This document shows, in pieces, positions 29,397-30,474 of a stretch of DNA of 30,474 nt. The position numbers and the translations under genes were made by a program. The notes beneath the pieces are model-generated. The model searched no databases. It was not told the DNA's origin and saw only the letters and a list, made by a program, of their open reading frames with translations. The first letter of the stretch is position 1; the number at the start of each line of letters is the position of its first letter. Origin of the DNA: UBA12068 sp038318455 (GTDB taxonomy: Bacteria > Patescibacteriota > Minisyncoccia > Moranbacterales > GWC2-37-73); assembly GCA_038318455.1 (NCBI GenBank), contig JBBQCF010000007.1, positions 1-30,474 on the forward strand. Direction: 5' to 3'.

Positions 29397-29405
29397 TGTT
29401 ATAAT
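29397..29405 (+). promoter_or_regulatory. Extended -10 promoter element of the secreted-protein gene
   Basis: TGTTATAAT, a TGn-TATAAT extended -10, eight bases or less after the CTAT repeat. A TTGAAC at 29347-29352 lies 47 bases upstream, too far to act as -35 at the present repeat length. A 9-nt repeat (ACATCTTAA twice, 29410-29427) follows before the ATG. Confidence 0.6.
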
Positions 29406-29436
29406 AAAAACATCTTAAACATCTTAAAAAATAAAA

Positions 29437-30474
29437 ATGAAAAATAAAAAAATAGGAATTATTTTTGCAACAATCATCTTGCTATTGTTTTCTCTTGACA
29501 TTGTTAATGCGAAAGCAGAGGAGCCATTAAATAATCAGGAACTTAAGATAGAGGATTTGTCCACTGTTTATATTTTTAATGGAAAAATTGAAAAACAAAT
29601 TGGAAATGAAATTAATCTTTCTTTTGACCTTTCAAATAAAGAGGGTGTTCAGCCAGGCGTAATATATGCAGTTGATCTTGTTAGTGAAGGAGGAAATTTT
29701 ATGACACCAGTAGATCAAAAAGTTTATGATGAGGTATTAGTGCTTAATCCTGGAGAAACTATTCATAAAAATATCACTTACAATGCTCCAAGCTATCTTA
29801 AGGGTGTGTATAAAATTGTTATTGAAGTTCGAAAGCAAGATCCGTTTCGTTTTGGAATTTTTTCAATTACTGATGAAATAAAACTTGAAGGCAATGGTGA
29901 ACATCTTAATATTGATCCGTCTATGTGTTTTTTGACAATTGATACTGACAATAACAAGTATAGCTTAAATGACAATATAGACATTACTAAAAACGAAAAG
30001 CTCGAAGTCCATTGTTCTGCTACTAGTAATTTCAAAAGCTTGCAATTATTAACTCCGATTTTGACAACTCATTATTTTTCTACGACTGGCAAGATAGTTT
30101 CCAGGGAGAAGCAAAATGGAATTAGCATTGCTGCCGGAGAAATGCTTGACTTAGCTTTTGTTTTGCCAAAAACCACGAACCCTCAAATTTATGATAGTGT
30201 CTTAACTTTTGAAAATGAAAAAAAGGAACAAATAGCTAAGCCTATTGAGATTTATTATGTTTTAAATGGGGACACTGCAAATATTTTGAACTTAGTTATT
30301 GAAAAAAACGAATACCAAAAAGATGAGAATGCTAAAATATTTCTTCTTTGGAGTGGTATGAAGAATTTAACTGCAAAGGACAAGATTTGGAGAAGTCCAT
30401 TGATTTCCATGACCGAAAAAAATATTTCTGTCGATATTTCAAATAAAGATAGTAAAAAATGCAACTCTGATTTT
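29437..30474 (+). CDS. Secreted protein of unknown function (3' end outside window)
   Basis: Open from ATG 29437 to the end of the window, 346 codons. The N-terminus is a signal peptide: 'MKNKKIGIIFATIILLLFSL', with likely cleavage near 'VNAKA'. The mature part looks like successive beta-sandwich (Ig-like) modules: 'EINLSFDLSNKEGVQPG', 'YLKGVYKIVIEVRKQD', 'KIVSREKQNGISIAAG' and 'IEKNEYQKDENAKIFLLWSG'. Few cysteines and no enzyme motif are seen. I do not recognise the family; surface adhesin or structural protein is a guess. The microsatellite at its promoter suggests variable expression. Confidence 0.8.
   Translation, partial: MKNKKIGIIFATIILLLFSLDIVNAKAEEPLNNQELKIEDLSTVYIFNGKIEKQIGNEINLSFDLSNKEGVQPGVIYAVDLVSEGGNFMTPVDQKVYDEVLVLNPGETIHKNITYNAPSYLKGVYKIVIEVRKQDPFRFGIFSITDEIKLEGNGEHLNIDPSMCFLTIDTDNNKYSLNDNIDITKNEKLEVHCSATSNFKSLQLLTPILTTHYFSTTGKIVSREKQNGISIAAGEMLDLAFVLPKTTNPQIYDSVLTFENEKKEQIAKPIEIYYVLNGDTANILNLVIEKNEYQKDENAKIFLLWSGMKNLTAKDKIWRSPLISMTEKNISVDISNKDSKKCNSDF

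Overview
The window looks like a chromosomal segment from a small-genome, AT-rich bacterium of the Candidate Phyla Radiation (Patescibacteria), probably near the Parcubacteria/Moranbacteria group. Grounds: shortened versions of core enzymes (an aspartyl-tRNA synthetase of 471 residues without the GAD insertion, a phosphoglycerate kinase of 349), a condensed infA-rpmJ-rpsM-rpsK-rpsD-rpoA-rplQ-rplM-rpsI cluster, several membrane proteins of types common in that radiation, and few Shine-Dalgarno sequences. TGA is used as a stop (end of the PfkB gene), so the code looks standard. The taxonomic placement is inference.

Layout. 1-5.1 kb: end of an ABC-2 permease, ispH, a tandem-receiver response regulator, aspS, an MFS transporter. 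5.1-8.9 kb: chromosome and cell-wall block scpA-scpB-D,D-carboxypeptidase-mraY, then a 58-residue AbrB/MazE-like protein behind a three-site palindromic operator. 9-13.2 kb: central carbon genes pgk and eno around a small membrane protein, then a PfkB kinase. 13.2-16.5 kb: FtsA-like ATPase and a membrane protein with a baseplate-J-like outer part. 16.5-21.7 kb: translation/transcription operon with a near-consensus promoter and a leader that can fold as terminator or antiterminator, ending in a duplicated UUCG terminator. 21.7-25.1 kb: accessory stretch with REP-like hairpins, a small secreted protein, a minus-strand PEGA/propeller protein and a membrane protein. 25.1-25.7 kb: tRNA-Lys locus invaded by a GIY-YIG nuclease cassette. 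25.7-30.5 kb: lipoprotein propeller, frr with an in-frame stop, rseP, greA and the start of a secreted protein behind a tetranucleotide repeat.

Most striking points: (1) a GIY-YIG cassette that leaves a broken tRNA-Lys copy at the original promoter and an intact copy downstream of the nuclease; (2) frr split by a single in-frame TAA at a conserved Glu position between its domains; (3) mutually exclusive helices in the infA leader; (4) three TACGTA cores at exact 12-bp spacing before the AbrB-like gene; (5) recurrent degenerate 7- and 9-nt tandem repeats immediately before start codons; (6) a CTAT repeat at a promoter of a secreted-protein gene; (7) a greA -35 box that is exactly the loop of the rseP terminator; (8) REP-like elements with a hairpin precisely present or absent.
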